DNA from: an uncultured Bacteroidia bacterium
Lineage (GTDB): Bacteria; Bacteroidota; Bacteroidia; Bacteroidales; UBA932
Length of the DNA: 64,000 bases
NCBI GenBank assembly: GCA_902788095.1
Contig: CADAIT010000005.1
Span: forward strand, 62,001 to 126,000
Direction of reading: 5' to 3'
Each line of letters starts with the position of its first letter. The first letter of the stretch is position 1. Made by a program: the position numbers and the translations under genes. Below, in pieces: positions 33,878-43,045 of the stretch. The notes under the pieces were generated by a model. It had not been told where the DNA came from. It saw nothing but the letters and a program-made list of their open reading frames with translations, and did no database searches.

Positions 33878-35230
33878 TTATTGGTTTATATCGGTTACAT
33901 CGGCAAAGGTGCCCAGGCCATAGCGGAACAGGACAAGGCCTTTGGCCCTGGAGTCCATGAATACGTCTATGTCCTTGCGGAGGGCTTCGGCGCTCATGCC
34001 CTTCACACCGGCATCGTCATTTCCGGTGTACGTGGTGATGCCGGCCCAGACTTCCGCGGAAGCGCTGTTGTCGGCGAACCAGTTCACGATGTCCTTGCAG
34101 CCGGCGTCTCCCCAGCCGTATGAATAGCGGTACGCCATGGGCATGAGGATATGGATGTACTTGCCCATGCCGGAAGGAGACTGTCCGTAGTACTGCTCGG
34201 AATTCTTCTCGGGCATAAGGGCGGCGCTGATTACCAGGCCCTCGTCGTAGGAATCGGTGATTTCGCGGAGTTCGCGGCAGCAGCGGTTCACGGCGCCGAT
34301 GGCGTTCACCTCGGCCGATACGATATGCCTGGAAGCGGTGCCGCCAAAGCGGATGTAATCCAGGTGCAGGCCCTTGACGCCGAAATTCTCGATGTATGTG
34401 CGGGCGTGCTCGCGAATATCGGCATAAAGGTCTTCGCGGTAGCATTTGTTCTCATCGTCCACGGGGCTTATCCAGCCACCTTTGTAAAAGCACTGCATCC
34501 AGGCGTGAACGTTGATGCCCAGTTCCTCGCACTTCTCCAGGAAGGCCGTGGTCCTCCTGGCATTGGCGGACTCAAAAGCCACGAAGTTCAGGAGGATGTG
34601 GTCGTAGCCCAGCTCCTTCATCTTCTTAAGGTTGGCGGCATCGTTGTCCATCATGTCCGGAACGTGGGAACTCCAGGCCCAGACGGCATTTCTGTGGTAG
34701 TCGTTCAGGGAGAAAACCCTGTTCTCCTTTCCCAGGGTATTGTAGGTAAGGTTTTTCCATGTGTCACCCCCGTCAGGAACGCGCTGATAGCTGCCGCGGG
34801 GATAGGCCGCGGCCGGATTTTCGAACGCCTTGGAGCGGTCAAATTCGTCCACCGCGCCTTCCTCTACACCCAGGCGGAGGACAAACTGGGCGGCCGAAGA
34901 GATGCCGGTCACGAGGGACTCGTCGGCCGTGGAGAGGACCATGCGCTCTCCGGCACCCAGCTTGGCACCGTCGGCGGCCTTCCAGATGCTCTGGTCGTGG
35001 AAATACTCGTCCGTGATATAGAGCTCCAGTCCTTTGAGGGCGACCTCGGAGGAGGATGTGTTCAGAATCTCTACCCACGTCTCTGCATCCGCAGTCTGGT
35101 CATGGGCAGCTATTTCGTTGAGGACTAAACCATTATAAGGCGTCAAGTCCGTCTTTTCCGCAGGCGTCTCCTTGGGCGTGCAGGCCAGGAGCGTCAGGAA
35201 CATGCATATGGGGGGGGCAAATTTCCTCAT
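33878..35230 (-). CDS. lipoprotein with lamin-tail domain and GHL TIM barrel
   Basis: A 450-residue lipoprotein (LLAC, Cys17). Residues about 35-150 form a lamin-tail-like beta domain (NGLVLNEIAAHDQTADAETWVEI… split here, LELYITDEYFHDQSIWKAA). Residues about 175-450 form the TIM barrel: VHAWMQCFYKGGW, SPVDDENKCY, VKGLHLDYIRFGGTA, SAALMPEKNSEQYYGQ, HILMPMAYRY, WAGITTYTGND. It is the two-domain paralogue of the 27928-28821 protein. The start was set by the lipoprotein signal and by the ATGA overlap with murQ; an ATG 125 codons further upstream would lie inside murQ. Activity unknown; a glycosidase on cell-wall sugar is plausible. Confidence 0.75.
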   Translation of the reverse strand: MRKFAPPICMFLTLLACTPKETPAEKTDLTPYNGLVLNEIAAHDQTADAETWVEILNTSSSEVALKGLELYITDEYFHDQSIWKAADGAKLGAGERMVLSTADESLVTGISSAAQFVLRLGVEEGAVDEFDRSKAFENPAAAYPRGSYQRVPDGGDTWKNLTYNTLGKENRVFSLNDYHRNAVWAWSSHVPDMMDNDAANLKKMKELGYDHILLNFVAFESANARRTTAFLEKCEELGINVHAWMQCFYKGGWISPVDDENKCYREDLYADIREHARTYIENFGVKGLHLDYIRFGGTASRHIVSAEVNAIGAVNRCCRELREITDSYDEGLVISAALMPEKNSEQYYGQSPSGMGKYIHILMPMAYRYSYGWGDAGCKDIVNWFADNSASAEVWAGITTYTGNDDAGVKGMSAEALRKDIDVFMDSRAKGLVLFRYGLGTFADVTDINQ

Positions 35231-36057
35231 TTGAGTACACCGGTTTCGCGGAGGTAATTCTCGGCTTTCTTGAGACCGCCGCATTTCTTGATGGTTTGTT
35301 CGCAGAATTCGTAGCTGAGGGAGGGGTTGCGTTCCACCATGGTTCGGGTGAGACGGTCCACCACCTTGTTGTTGATGAGGTTGGCGCAGACCATACGGTT
35401 GCCCTCCACACGGCCCAGACGCACCATCAGGGTGGTGCTGATCATGTCGCAAAGCAGTTTCTGGGACGTCCCGGACTTCATTCGCGTGCTGCCGGTAATG
35501 AACTCGGGGCCCGTGATGATTTCGATGGGATAGTCCACATAGGCGGAGATGGGGCTTTCGGGATTGTTGCAGATACTCCCACAGGGAATTCCGTGCTCCT
35601 TGCAAGCTTTCATGGCAGCCAGCACATACGGCGTATTGCCGCTGGCCGATATGCCTACCACAATGTCGTTCGGGGTGATGTGATGCTTTTCGCTAAGTGT
35701 TCTCCAGCCTTCGTCCACGTCGTCCTCGGCCTCTTCCAGGTCCAGGACCAGGTTCTCGTTTCCTCCGGCGAGCACCGCCTGCCAGATTTCAGGGTCCACC
35801 CCATAGGTGTTGGGAACTTCCAGGACGTCCAGCACGCCCAGTTTTCCTCCGGTCCCGGCGCCCAGCCAGAAGAAGCGCCCGCCGGCGCGGAGACGTTCTT
35901 CTATGGCTGTGACCAGTTTTTCAACGGCGGGAAGCGCGGCCTCGATGGCCAGGGGAACTTTTTTGTCCTCCTGGTTGATATCGTGCAGCAGCTCAGCCAC
36001 AGACTTCTTCTCCAGATGATCGTAAAGGGAAGGTTGTTCTGTAAGTCTTAGTGTCAT
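35227..36057 (-). CDS. murQ: N-acetylmuramic acid 6-phosphate etherase
   Basis: A 276-residue SIS-fold enzyme that removes the lactyl ether of MurNAc-6-P, giving GlcNAc-6-P and D-lactate in the cytosol. The signature is FFWLGAGTGGKLGVLDVLEV with PNTYG, and the SIS phosphate site is VGISASGNTPYVLAAM; GSTRMKSGTSQK follows in the second half. It is the most specific clue in the run: only MurNAc-containing material supplies its substrate. Slightly short against E. coli MurQ but complete. It overlaps the next gene by ATGA. Confidence 0.95.
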   Translation of the reverse strand: MTLRLTEQPSLYDHLEKKSVAELLHDINQEDKKVPLAIEAALPAVEKLVTAIEERLRAGGRFFWLGAGTGGKLGVLDVLEVPNTYGVDPEIWQAVLAGGNENLVLDLEEAEDDVDEGWRTLSEKHHITPNDIVVGISASGNTPYVLAAMKACKEHGIPCGSICNNPESPISAYVDYPIEIITGPEFITGSTRMKSGTSQKLLCDMISTTLMVRLGRVEGNRMVCANLINNKVVDRLTRTMVERNPSLSYEFCEQTIKKCGGLKKAENYLRETGVLK

Positions 36058-36070
36058 GGTTCAAATTTAG

Positions 36071-37909
36071 TTAAAATTTTTTGTATATTGTCTTTCCTAT
36101 TTTCCTGTTTGAGCGGAAAGCGGCGGCAGCCACTTCCTGACTCCGGTTGATGACAAAGGGAAGTACGTATTCGGGAGAGTCGGCGGTGGGCTCACTCCCG
36201 TCCAGCGTATAGCGGATGACGGCATCCGGGGCATCTACGCTGAGACTCACCACCTTGCTGTATTCCGTATCCGCGTGCAGTTCGATGAAGGGGTCGAAGA
36301 AGGCCTTGCAGTATCCGACATTCAGGCGGTCCAGCCTGCCCAGATGGGATTCCAGCCTGCGGGTGAAGCCTTCCCAGTCCTTGGGGGCGCTGCTCCAGCC
36401 GCTTTCGGCAATGGCGCACATGCGCGGCCAGGCCATGTATTCCACGCGTTCGGGCGTGGGCATGTATTCGGTCCAAACGCATCCTTCCACGCCCATGATG
36501 TAACGGGCCTCCTCGGGGGTGAGAACTTCCGGGACGGGATTGTACTCGTACATGGTCCTCAGGAGAGTGGGGCCTCCCATGGCCAGCGGCTCCGTTTCCG
36601 GATCGGCCTGCCAATAATCCAGGTAATACTTGGGATAAGGGGCCATCACCACGTAATGATGCTGCCGGGCCGCCTTGATGCCGCCTTCCTCTCCCAGCCA
36701 CGACATGACCGCCGCGTTGGGCGCCAGCCCGCCTTCCAGAATCTCGTCCCAGCCGATGATGTCGCGTCCCTTGGAATTGATGTAACGCTCCATGCGGCTG
36801 ATGAACCAGCTCTGGAGCTCGTATTCGTCCTTGAGGCCTTCTTTTTTGATAAGCGCCTGGCAATGAGCGCATTGCTTCCAGCTGGCCTTGGGGCACTCGT
36901 CTCCGCCGATGTGGATGAGTTTGGAGGGGAAGAGTTCAAAGACCTCGTCCATGACATCTTCCAGGAACTTAAAGGTCTCTTCCTTGGGGCAGTAAACTTG
37001 CTTGAAGATGCCCCACCTGGTGGCGGTTTCGTAGTGGTCTTCCAGGCCGCAGCTGAGTTCCGGATAGCAGGCGATGGCCGCCAGGGCATGGCCCGGCATC
37101 TCGATTTCAGGAATCACCGTCACATAACGCTCGGCGGCGTAGGCCACAATCTCCTTCACCTGCTCCTGCGTATAATAGCCCCCATAGGGTTTTCCGTCAT
37201 AAATGCCGGAAGCAAGCGAGCCGATAACGGTTTCCTTGCGCCACTGTCCCTTTTCGGTAAGGAGGGGATACTTCTTGATTTCCAGCCGCCATCCCTGGTC
37301 CTCAGTCAGGTGCCAGTGGAAACGGTTCACCTTGTGGAGCGCCATCAGGTCGATGTACCGCTTGAGGAAGTCCACGCTGAAAAAATGCAGGCAGCAGTCC
37401 AGGTGCATTCCGCGGTAGGGGAAGCGGGGGGCGTCGTCTATCCGGCAGCAGGGGACCTCCCAGCGGACACCGCGCTGGCGGGTATCGGCAAAAACTTCCG
37501 GGGGAAGCAGCTGGAGCAGGGTTTGAACGGCATAGAAGGCACCGGAAGGCGTTCCATAGTCGATGACGATACGCTGCGGCTCCGCACGAAGTTCGTATGC
37601 TTCTTCCGGAAGGCCGGCGTTCATGAAATAGATGGTTCCGGGCAGGTTCTTCTCCTCGGTGAAGGAGAAGCGGATGCCGCCGGCCGTTTCCAGCCGCTCC
37701 GTCAGGAACGCCGTAATTCTCCGGAACTCGGGGGTGTCCTCGTCCAGAAAAAGTTTCACCTCTCCGGCAAAGCGGAAGCTGCCCTCATCCCTGTCCACAT
37801 GGGCAGGAACGGGAAGCAGGTTGATAGCGGCCGGTTGCCTGTCCGCTTTTTCCGCACAGGACAGGAGAAGGGCTCCCAGGACCGCCAGATATGCAAGATT
37901 CCGTTTCAT
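36071..37909 (-). CDS. GH20 beta-N-acetylhexosaminidase, lipoprotein
   Basis: A 612-residue lipoprotein (LLLSC, Cys18). The GH20b N-terminal domain is at about 30-155 and the catalytic barrel at about 160-500, with the catalytic Asp-Glu pair D337-E338 in LIHIGGDECPK and the HWHLTEDQGWRLEI strand. A C-terminal beta domain (chitobiase-C-like, YTLDGSEPTADSPEY) follows. It removes terminal GlcNAc or GalNAc by substrate-assisted catalysis, here probably from muropeptide-type oligosaccharides at the surface. One of two adjacent GH20 genes. Confidence 0.94.
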   Translation of the reverse strand: MKRNLAYLAVLGALLLSCAEKADRQPAAINLLPVPAHVDRDEGSFRFAGEVKLFLDEDTPEFRRITAFLTERLETAGGIRFSFTEEKNLPGTIYFMNAGLPEEAYELRAEPQRIVIDYGTPSGAFYAVQTLLQLLPPEVFADTRQRGVRWEVPCCRIDDAPRFPYRGMHLDCCLHFFSVDFLKRYIDLMALHKVNRFHWHLTEDQGWRLEIKKYPLLTEKGQWRKETVIGSLASGIYDGKPYGGYYTQEQVKEIVAYAAERYVTVIPEIEMPGHALAAIACYPELSCGLEDHYETATRWGIFKQVYCPKEETFKFLEDVMDEVFELFPSKLIHIGGDECPKASWKQCAHCQALIKKEGLKDEYELQSWFISRMERYINSKGRDIIGWDEILEGGLAPNAAVMSWLGEEGGIKAARQHHYVVMAPYPKYYLDYWQADPETEPLAMGGPTLLRTMYEYNPVPEVLTPEEARYIMGVEGCVWTEYMPTPERVEYMAWPRMCAIAESGWSSAPKDWEGFTRRLESHLGRLDRLNVGYCKAFFDPFIELHADTEYSKVVSLSVDAPDAVIRYTLDGSEPTADSPEYVLPFVINRSQEVAAAAFRSNRKIGKTIYKKF

Positions 37910-39709
37910 TTAAAAAGATTTTGTGACCACCCGGCCGACGGGTTTTCCTTTTTCAAAACCGCGGGCCTTGATAACCGTTCCCTTGTCCACCTGGAAAGGT
38001 TTGCCGTCGTAAACGGGAGACTTTCCGGTAGGGATGCTTCCGTCCAGGGTATAGCGTATCTCTCCGTAAGGGTAATCCAGCTCCAGGTTCATGGGCTTGG
38101 GGAAGGGCAGGTTGCGGTCGTAGTCGAAAATGACATTGTAGTACGCCTTGCTGTAGTTCACCTTCTTCTGGTCCAGGGTACCGAACACCTTGGGCATACG
38201 CTTCCGGAAAGACTCCCAGTCCTTGTTGGAGCGGGCGGTCCAGCCCACCTCGGCCGCAGCCACATTGCGCGGGAAAGCCTGGCTTTCGGCCTTGTCGTTA
38301 TCCCAGATGTACTCTGTCCAGAGGCAGGTTTCATATCCTACGATATACTCCTTGCTGAGCGTGGCCAACGAGTCCACCGACGGGTAGTAGTTATACACTT
38401 TCTTCAAGGGCATGAAAATTTCCTGGGCGACGGAGTCGGGCTGGTCCTCCTGCTGGTTGTCCAGATAGCACCAGCGGTTGGGCGTGAGTATGACGCGGAT
38501 GCCGCGCTTGATGCCTTTGGCGGCGGGCGCATGACCGCGGTAGGACATGGCGATGGGGTCTTCCAGGGCGCCGCCGTCCAGAATTTCGTCCCAGCCGATG
38601 ACGGTTTTGCCGTGCTTCCGGAGGAAGTCGCCCATCCTTTTCACAAAGAAGGTCTGGAGTTCTTCCTCGGACTCGATTCCCAGCACCGTCATGAGGTCCT
38701 GGCAATACTGGCTTTCCTTATATACGTCCTTGGGCGCCTCGTCCCCGCCGATGTGGTAATAGGGGGACGGGAAGAGTTCGAACAATTCCGTGAAAACATC
38801 TTCCAGAAAACGGAAAGTGGTGGCTGTCGGTGCGTAGAGGTTCTTCCAGATACCCCAGCGGGTCTCCACCTCGTATTTCCTTTCCGGGAAGCAGCTGAGT
38901 TCCGGGTATGCGGCGATGGCGGCCGTGGAATGGCCGGGAATCTCCACTTCCGGAATAACCGTCACACAGCGTTTGCGTGCATATTCCACCACTTCGCGGA
39001 TATCGTCTTTCGTGTAATAGCCGCCATGGGGAATTCCGTTGCCGATGCCGCTGTGCCAGGCCGTCTCCTTGCGCCAGGCCCCCACTTCGGTAAGACGGGG
39101 GTACTTGTCAATCTGAATCCGCCACCCCTGGTCCTCGGTCAGGTGCCAGTGGAACATATTCTGCTTGTAGGTGGCCATGACGTCGATGAACTTCTTGATT
39201 TCCTCCTTGTCAAAGAAGAAACGGCCGCTGTCAAACAGGAGTCCGCGATACCAGAAGGCGGGTTCGTCCTCTATGCGGCAGGCCGGAGCCGCCCACTTGA
39301 CTCCCTTCACCCGCACGGAGCTATAGACCTTCTCCGGAAGAAGCTGAAGAAGGGTCTGAAGGCCATAAAAAGCCCCGTTCACCTCGCTGGCTTCAATAAG
39401 CACCCTGTCGGGAGCGACATCCATCCGGTAGGCTTCCTTGCCCAGGCCGGACACACGCCTCAGCACAATTTTTTCGCCGTTTCCCGAGAGGGAATAGCCG
39501 GTGGACAGGCGAATCCGGGTGCGGAAATCTTCCGCAATTTCCGAGAAGGCCGCATCTTCCACCTCAAGCGCCGTTTTCGGGCCCAGGACGAACTGTCCTT
39601 CGGCCGGAACAAGGGTCTTGGGGGTGGGGACGATATTATAGCGCGGCGCGGCCGTCAGCCACAGGGCCGACGACAGCAGAAGCAGCAGGATTGACAGTCT
39701 TTTCATCAC
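37910..39709 (-). CDS. GH20 beta-N-acetylhexosaminidase, secreted
   Basis: A 599-residue enzyme with an ordinary signal peptide (cleavage near TAA, residue 21) rather than a lipobox, so probably periplasmic. Same layout as its neighbour: GH20b domain, barrel with HWHLTEDQGWRIQI and catalytic D323-E324 (YHIGGDEAPKD), and a C-terminal YTLDGSIPTGKSPVYDG domain. Its stop directly abuts the next ATG. The surface lipoprotein and this soluble enzyme may act in sequence on either side of the outer membrane. The start is MMK or the second Met. Confidence 0.94.
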   Translation of the reverse strand: MMKRLSILLLLLSSALWLTAAPRYNIVPTPKTLVPAEGQFVLGPKTALEVEDAAFSEIAEDFRTRIRLSTGYSLSGNGEKIVLRRVSGLGKEAYRMDVAPDRVLIEASEVNGAFYGLQTLLQLLPEKVYSSVRVKGVKWAAPACRIEDEPAFWYRGLLFDSGRFFFDKEEIKKFIDVMATYKQNMFHWHLTEDQGWRIQIDKYPRLTEVGAWRKETAWHSGIGNGIPHGGYYTKDDIREVVEYARKRCVTVIPEVEIPGHSTAAIAAYPELSCFPERKYEVETRWGIWKNLYAPTATTFRFLEDVFTELFELFPSPYYHIGGDEAPKDVYKESQYCQDLMTVLGIESEEELQTFFVKRMGDFLRKHGKTVIGWDEILDGGALEDPIAMSYRGHAPAAKGIKRGIRVILTPNRWCYLDNQQEDQPDSVAQEIFMPLKKVYNYYPSVDSLATLSKEYIVGYETCLWTEYIWDNDKAESQAFPRNVAAAEVGWTARSNKDWESFRKRMPKVFGTLDQKKVNYSKAYYNVIFDYDRNLPFPKPMNLELDYPYGEIRYTLDGSIPTGKSPVYDGKPFQVDKGTVIKARGFEKGKPVGRVVTKSF

Positions 39710-39713
39710 TTTT

Positions 39714-41045
39714 CTATCTCAGGGTTTCACGGATGGTCTCCAATACGCCCTCGCGGTAAATGGAAGGCATCTTTTCTGACAGGGGATACGGAGCCTTGAT
39801 GTACACGTGCATCTGCTCGATTTCATATTCGTAGCCCTTGCGTACCTGGTAGGCATGCTCGGAGGGGAGATAAGAATTCTGCCCGTTGGTATAAGCGGCA
39901 AAAAAGACCATGCTCTCCGGGAATGCGGCGCGTGCCTCCATCTGATATTCACAGAACGGTTCTCCGTCGGAGAAGAAGAAAACAATGCCGTTCAGGTTTA
40001 CTCCATGAAGGTGGAAGCGCAGTTTGGAAGGTACTTCCCCGGTTTCGAAACGGGCCAGAATCTCTTCTTTCCACCCCTGGACGTCCCTGGCAAAGCGCGG
40101 GAATGCGGTTATGGCGGTGGCGGCAAGGGAATCGGCATGGCGGACGACAGCTTCCGGGGTCACTTTGTCCACCTCGTAAGGCAGGTCCACCGTGCGGTTG
40201 ACCAGCTTCAGGAGATTCTTTTCGGGAACGGTCTCCAGCGGGATGTCCCGGACGGCCTCTGCCAGCTCTTTTCCGCATTGCTCGGCGTATTCCACGGTCT
40301 TGGGCCCCGCTGCGGGGTCGATGTTGCCCTGGGCGCCGGAAAGCTGGAAAACATCTCCACCCCAGGCCTCACGGAGATAGCGGGCGGCCACTCCGGGATA
40401 GTCGGAGGAAAGGAGGTAGCTGGAAGGGCCCATGCATACGGGGTGACAGGCAAAGTTCACCAAGGAGACCACGGGCTTGCCGTCCTGGAAGAAACGGGCC
40501 ACATACACGTCATGATCGGCCGGTCCGTCCTTCTCGCAGCGGTTGGCATTGATGTAGCTCTTGCCTTTTCCCACTTTCATCGTGAACGGTTTTCCCGGAG
40601 CCTCGATGTTCCTGACGGCATTGGAGATGACCGTCTCCATCATCCTTTCCTTCCAGGCCCGGTTGGTGCCGCCGGTGAAGTTGGATGCACCGCCGGAGCG
40701 GGGAGCGGAATGGGTGTGGGTGTTGTGCATGAGGATATTCTCCTTGGGAAGGCCGGAGCGCTCCGCAATCAGCGTGAGCATGGTGTCGGCGATGGCCGGG
40801 GAAATTTCCATCAGGTCGTTGGAAATGATGCACACTTTCTGCGCCCCGTCTCCCAGCACCAGGCAGTGCGTGGATAAGGGCAGGTGGATTCCGTCGGAAA
40901 GCTGCTCCCTGGCCGCAAAGCCGGCCAGCACCATGTGCTCTTCCGGCAGGCCGGAGATGTCGGCCGATGAATAACTCAGGGTGAGACCCTCCCGGCAAGA
41001 GAGGGCCGTCACCATGAGCAACGCAATGAAAAAAAGCCGTTTCAT
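39714..41045 (-). CDS. neutral-ceramidase-like lipoprotein
   Basis: A 443-residue lipoprotein (TALSC, Cys17) with the N-terminal domain of neutral/alkaline ceramidases: the zinc-type motif LMHNTHTHSAPRSGG (HxHS) and FACHPVCMGPS, then LSGAQGNIDP. Proteins of this family are common in Bacteroidetes glycan loci, and most probably cleave amide bonds other than ceramide. In this run a deacetylase or amidase role on N-acyl sugars or peptides is conceivable but not shown. Three bases after susD. Confidence 0.8.
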   Translation of the reverse strand: MKRLFFIALLMVTALSCREGLTLSYSSADISGLPEEHMVLAGFAAREQLSDGIHLPLSTHCLVLGDGAQKVCIISNDLMEISPAIADTMLTLIAERSGLPKENILMHNTHTHSAPRSGGASNFTGGTNRAWKERMMETVISNAVRNIEAPGKPFTMKVGKGKSYINANRCEKDGPADHDVYVARFFQDGKPVVSLVNFACHPVCMGPSSYLLSSDYPGVAARYLREAWGGDVFQLSGAQGNIDPAAGPKTVEYAEQCGKELAEAVRDIPLETVPEKNLLKLVNRTVDLPYEVDKVTPEAVVRHADSLAATAITAFPRFARDVQGWKEEILARFETGEVPSKLRFHLHGVNLNGIVFFFSDGEPFCEYQMEARAAFPESMVFFAAYTNGQNSYLPSEHAYQVRKGYEYEIEQMHVYIKAPYPLSEKMPSIYREGVLETIRETLR

Positions 41046-41048
41046 CGT

Positions 41049-43034
41049 TTATTCAGGATATCCGGGGTTCTGGACCAGGTTGCTTCCGCTCTTGGTAATC
41101 TCGTTGCGGGGGATGGGCATCAGGTAGTTGCGCCCGTCCTCCGGGAAGTACCGGGGCGTGGGGTTCTGGTTCAGGATGCAGTCTCCGTAGTCGATGGTGT
41201 ATTCCTTGCCCAGCCACTTGTACGTAATGATGTACTCGATGGGCTTGTCGTAACGCGGATCGCTGGTGTAACCGGAATAGTGGTAGGTACTGGCAGCGGG
41301 CGTATTGGCCCAATAGTAATTGGTGTTGTTCTTGGCAGGGTCGTACAGGCGGGCGACACGATAGACGGTGTCCATCTGGGCGCCATTGGCCAGAACCATC
41401 GTCCTGGCGCTGGCCAGAGGCACGTTCTCATAGAAATCGGCCAGTTTCCAGCGACGGAGGTCGAAGTAGCGGAAGGTTTCGGCATAAAGTTCCACACGGC
41501 GCTCGTTCACCAGACGGTCCCAGAGGTTGTCTCCGGTTTCGTTCACATCGGGCATCATCACGTCCGGACGCTGGCGGATTTTGTTGATGTATTTCCGGCA
41601 GGTTTCTTCATCGCCGATACGATAGGCGGCCTCCGCCAGGTTCAGGTACATTTCTGCCAGCCGGAACCAGGGGTACAGGAGGGAACCGGTCTGGGATTCG
41701 GAAATATAGGTGGTGGGAATGTACCACTTGTACAGTTCCAGTCCGCCGTGGTTGCCGGAGGTGGTGTGCTTGGCCTTGGAAGAATAACCGGGCTCGTCCG
41801 CCTTGTTGGCCACCAGGAAATCCTCACGGGTCATGTTGTCGTACTGATAATACAAGAGAAGGTTGTCCTCTTTCAGGGTGCCGTCTTTGTCGCAGCTGCC
41901 GTAAGGGAAGAACGGGGCGGCAATGCAGTAATAGAAACGGGGGTCGCGGTTCTTGTAGGGATGATTTTCATCATAACCGGAGCCTTCTTCGAACCACTTC
42001 TTGCCGTTAATCATTTCAAAGTCAATCTGGGCGGCCTGCGTGGGATGGAAGGCTTCCCAGCCGTTGAAATACTCCACGGTATAAAGGAGCTGGGCCTTCT
42101 TGGTGTAGTTGTCGTCGGCGTCGGAGGTGGCGATGAAATATTTGGCCCAGATGATTTCCGGGGAATTTACGTCCTTCCAGAATCCGTCATAGGTGTCATC
42201 CAGGGAATAGGCCCCGTCCACGTCGGCCCGGTCCACGATGGCTTTGGCGGCGTCGTAGGCCCGCTGCCATTTATCCTGGCTGTAAGCACCGTGGAAAATC
42301 GTTCCTTCAGGCTTGGTCGGGTCGTTGAACTGGAGAGAAGCGGCCACAAGTGTAAGGCGGCTCTTGAGGGCCAGCACGATATCCTTGTTGATGCGGCCTC
42401 TCACGCACTTTTCCTTCTCGGGAAGGAGGCCGTAGGCGGTATCCAGTTCTCCGAGGATGAAGTCCACGCACTCGTCAAATTTGGCACGCGTCACCGAAAA
42501 ATCATCGTCCAGGCTGTGGGGCTTGGTGATGATGGGAACGCCTGCATACCGCTGAATCAGGAGGAAGTAGGACCAGGCACGCAGGAAAGTCACCTCGCCC
42601 ACGAGACGGTTCTTGCCCTCCTCGGTCAGGTTGGTTTCATGTTCCTGAATGTAGGTCAGGAAATAATTCATCCGGTAAATCCATTGGTAGGTGCGGTTCC
42701 AGATATTGAGGATGGTGGTGCGGGTGTTGTGCGCCTGACCGCCCTCGTTGATATACATGACATTGTCGGGGTCCATGAAACCGGAGGCAATGTAACGGGT
42801 CGATGTTCCTCCGTAACGGAAGTAACCCTCATCGGTGATGCAGCCCACGTTACCCTCCTGGAAAGGATCCGGAAGGACGGTGTAGAGTGCGTTCACATAC
42901 GATTCGGCCAGAGCGTCGGAGTTGAAGATAGCGTCTTCGCTAAGTTTGTCCAGCGGCGTCTTATCCAGAAAACCGTCGTTGCAGGAGGTAAGAGCAAAGG
43001 CCGCAAATATCAGAATGCTAATAAACTTTTTCAT
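41049..43034 (-). CDS. SusD/RagB family outer-membrane lipoprotein
   Basis: A 661-residue lipoprotein (ALTSC, Cys18, CNDGFLDKTPLDKLSEDAIF at the N-terminus, the usual SusD opening). The helical TPR-like core, long loops and the C-terminal RRVELYAETFRYFDLRRWK motif are typical. SusD covers the SusC channel as a lid and binds oligosaccharide at the surface. It follows its SusC by 11 bases. Ligand unknown; the locus suggests an amino-sugar polymer. Confidence 0.94.
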   Translation of the reverse strand: MKKFISILIFAAFALTSCNDGFLDKTPLDKLSEDAIFNSDALAESYVNALYTVLPDPFQEGNVGCITDEGYFRYGGTSTRYIASGFMDPDNVMYINEGGQAHNTRTTILNIWNRTYQWIYRMNYFLTYIQEHETNLTEEGKNRLVGEVTFLRAWSYFLLIQRYAGVPIITKPHSLDDDFSVTRAKFDECVDFILGELDTAYGLLPEKEKCVRGRINKDIVLALKSRLTLVAASLQFNDPTKPEGTIFHGAYSQDKWQRAYDAAKAIVDRADVDGAYSLDDTYDGFWKDVNSPEIIWAKYFIATSDADDNYTKKAQLLYTVEYFNGWEAFHPTQAAQIDFEMINGKKWFEEGSGYDENHPYKNRDPRFYYCIAAPFFPYGSCDKDGTLKEDNLLLYYQYDNMTREDFLVANKADEPGYSSKAKHTTSGNHGGLELYKWYIPTTYISESQTGSLLYPWFRLAEMYLNLAEAAYRIGDEETCRKYINKIRQRPDVMMPDVNETGDNLWDRLVNERRVELYAETFRYFDLRRWKLADFYENVPLASARTMVLANGAQMDTVYRVARLYDPAKNNTNYYWANTPAASTYHYSGYTSDPRYDKPIEYIITYKWLGKEYTIDYGDCILNQNPTPRYFPEDGRNYLMPIPRNEITKSGSNLVQNPGYPE

Positions 43035-43045
43035 TTTTGTCGCCT

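Noticed and set aside
36275..39694. A 1,139-codon open frame on the plus strand
   Set aside because: Antisense to both GH20 genes, whose catalytic motifs are intact. Same type of shadow frame.
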